This document shows positions 30,747-30,827 of a stretch of DNA of 30,827 nucleotides, in pieces. A program made the position numbers and the translations under genes. Source of the stretch: DASZOC01 sp035550975 (GTDB lineage Bacteria; Actinomycetota; CADDZG01; WHSQ01). Under the pieces are notes generated by a model. It worked only from the letters and a program-made list of their open reading frames with translations, was not told where the DNA came from and searched no databases. Each line of letters begins with the position of its first letter. Position 1 is the stretch's first letter. Location: assembly GCA_035550975.1 (NCBI GenBank), contig DASZOC010000025.1, positions 1 through 30,827 of the forward strand, written 5' to 3'.

Positions 30747-30827
30747 CCTCGCAACTCACCTCAAGAGGGCGTCTGCTCGAGCAGACGCCCTCTTGAGGTG
30801 AGTTGCGAGGTTAAGAAGGAACGCAGC
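30730..30827. repeat. perfect 98-bp palindrome at the right edge
   Basis: The bases from 30730 to the window end are their own exact reverse complement, with the centre at CTC|GAG between 30778 and 30779. The left arm includes the last codons of the secreted-protein gene; the right arm repeats them on the other strand. This most likely marks an assembly fold-back at a terminator hairpin rather than natural DNA. Confidence 0.9.
30763..30794 (+). terminator. terminator hairpin after the secreted-protein gene
   Basis: AAGAGGGCGTCTGC-TCGA-GCAGACGCCCTCTT makes a 14-bp stem with a four-base loop, 16 bp after the stop codon, as a typical intrinsic terminator would. The sequence beyond it is the mirror of the upstream side, so the true downstream bases (including any U-tract) cannot be read. 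Confidence 0.55.

Overview
This 30.8-kb window is GC-rich, gene-dense bacterial DNA. It carries the cell-division and cell-wall kinase cluster typical of Actinomycetota: fhaA-fhaB-pstP-rodA-pbpA-pknA-pknB, converging on trpG, with a class E sortase and crgA next to it. This order matches the oriC-proximal region of Mycobacterium and Streptomyces. The neighbouring genes do not point to a well-known genus, so I read it as an Actinomycetota lineage away from the model genera, probably a metagenome contig. Several operon heads look leaderless, with a TANNNT box 6-8 nt before ATG or GTG. The right edge is a perfect 98-bp palindrome that looks like an assembly fold-back.

Left part (1-5029): a tRNA-Ser(UGA) gene and a DoxX-family membrane protein lie downstream of serS and a DUF4446 gene, all on the minus strand. 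A divergent larB-larC pair for the nickel-pincer cofactor leaves from a promoter region shared with the DUF4446 gene.

Peptide transporter (5071-10886, minus): a complete ABC importer, ordered solute-binding lipoprotein, two permeases and two ATPases. The four membrane and ATPase genes are tightly coupled. A strong hairpin separates them from the lipoprotein gene. Upstream lie an intact tRNA-Leu(CAG) and a truncated copy of it.

Cell-envelope control locus (11297-21824): two FHA proteins, a PP2C phosphatase, the RodA polymerase with its PBP2 transpeptidase, and two PASTA-type Ser/Thr kinases form one co-transcribed plus-strand run. It ends head-on against a minus-strand operon of sortase, a 40-aa membrane protein and trpG. 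The pknB and trpG stop codons interlock in one CTAG. crgA and a small zinc-ribbon-like membrane protein follow on the plus strand. Together these genes would couple phosphorylation signalling to peptidoglycan synthesis and septation.

Right part (21825-30827): an acetyl-CoA acetyltransferase behind a TetR-like palindrome; a PAS-PP2C-HATPase partner-switching regulator downstream of a NUDIX/metallo-beta-lactamase fusion; a divergent SCP2-domain protein; a secreted LVIVD beta-propeller protein with three upstream repeat boxes; a UbiA-family prenyltransferase; and a small secreted cysteine-containing protein whose terminator hairpin runs into the terminal palindrome.

I saw no insertion sequence, CRISPR array, prophage gene or obvious defence island.
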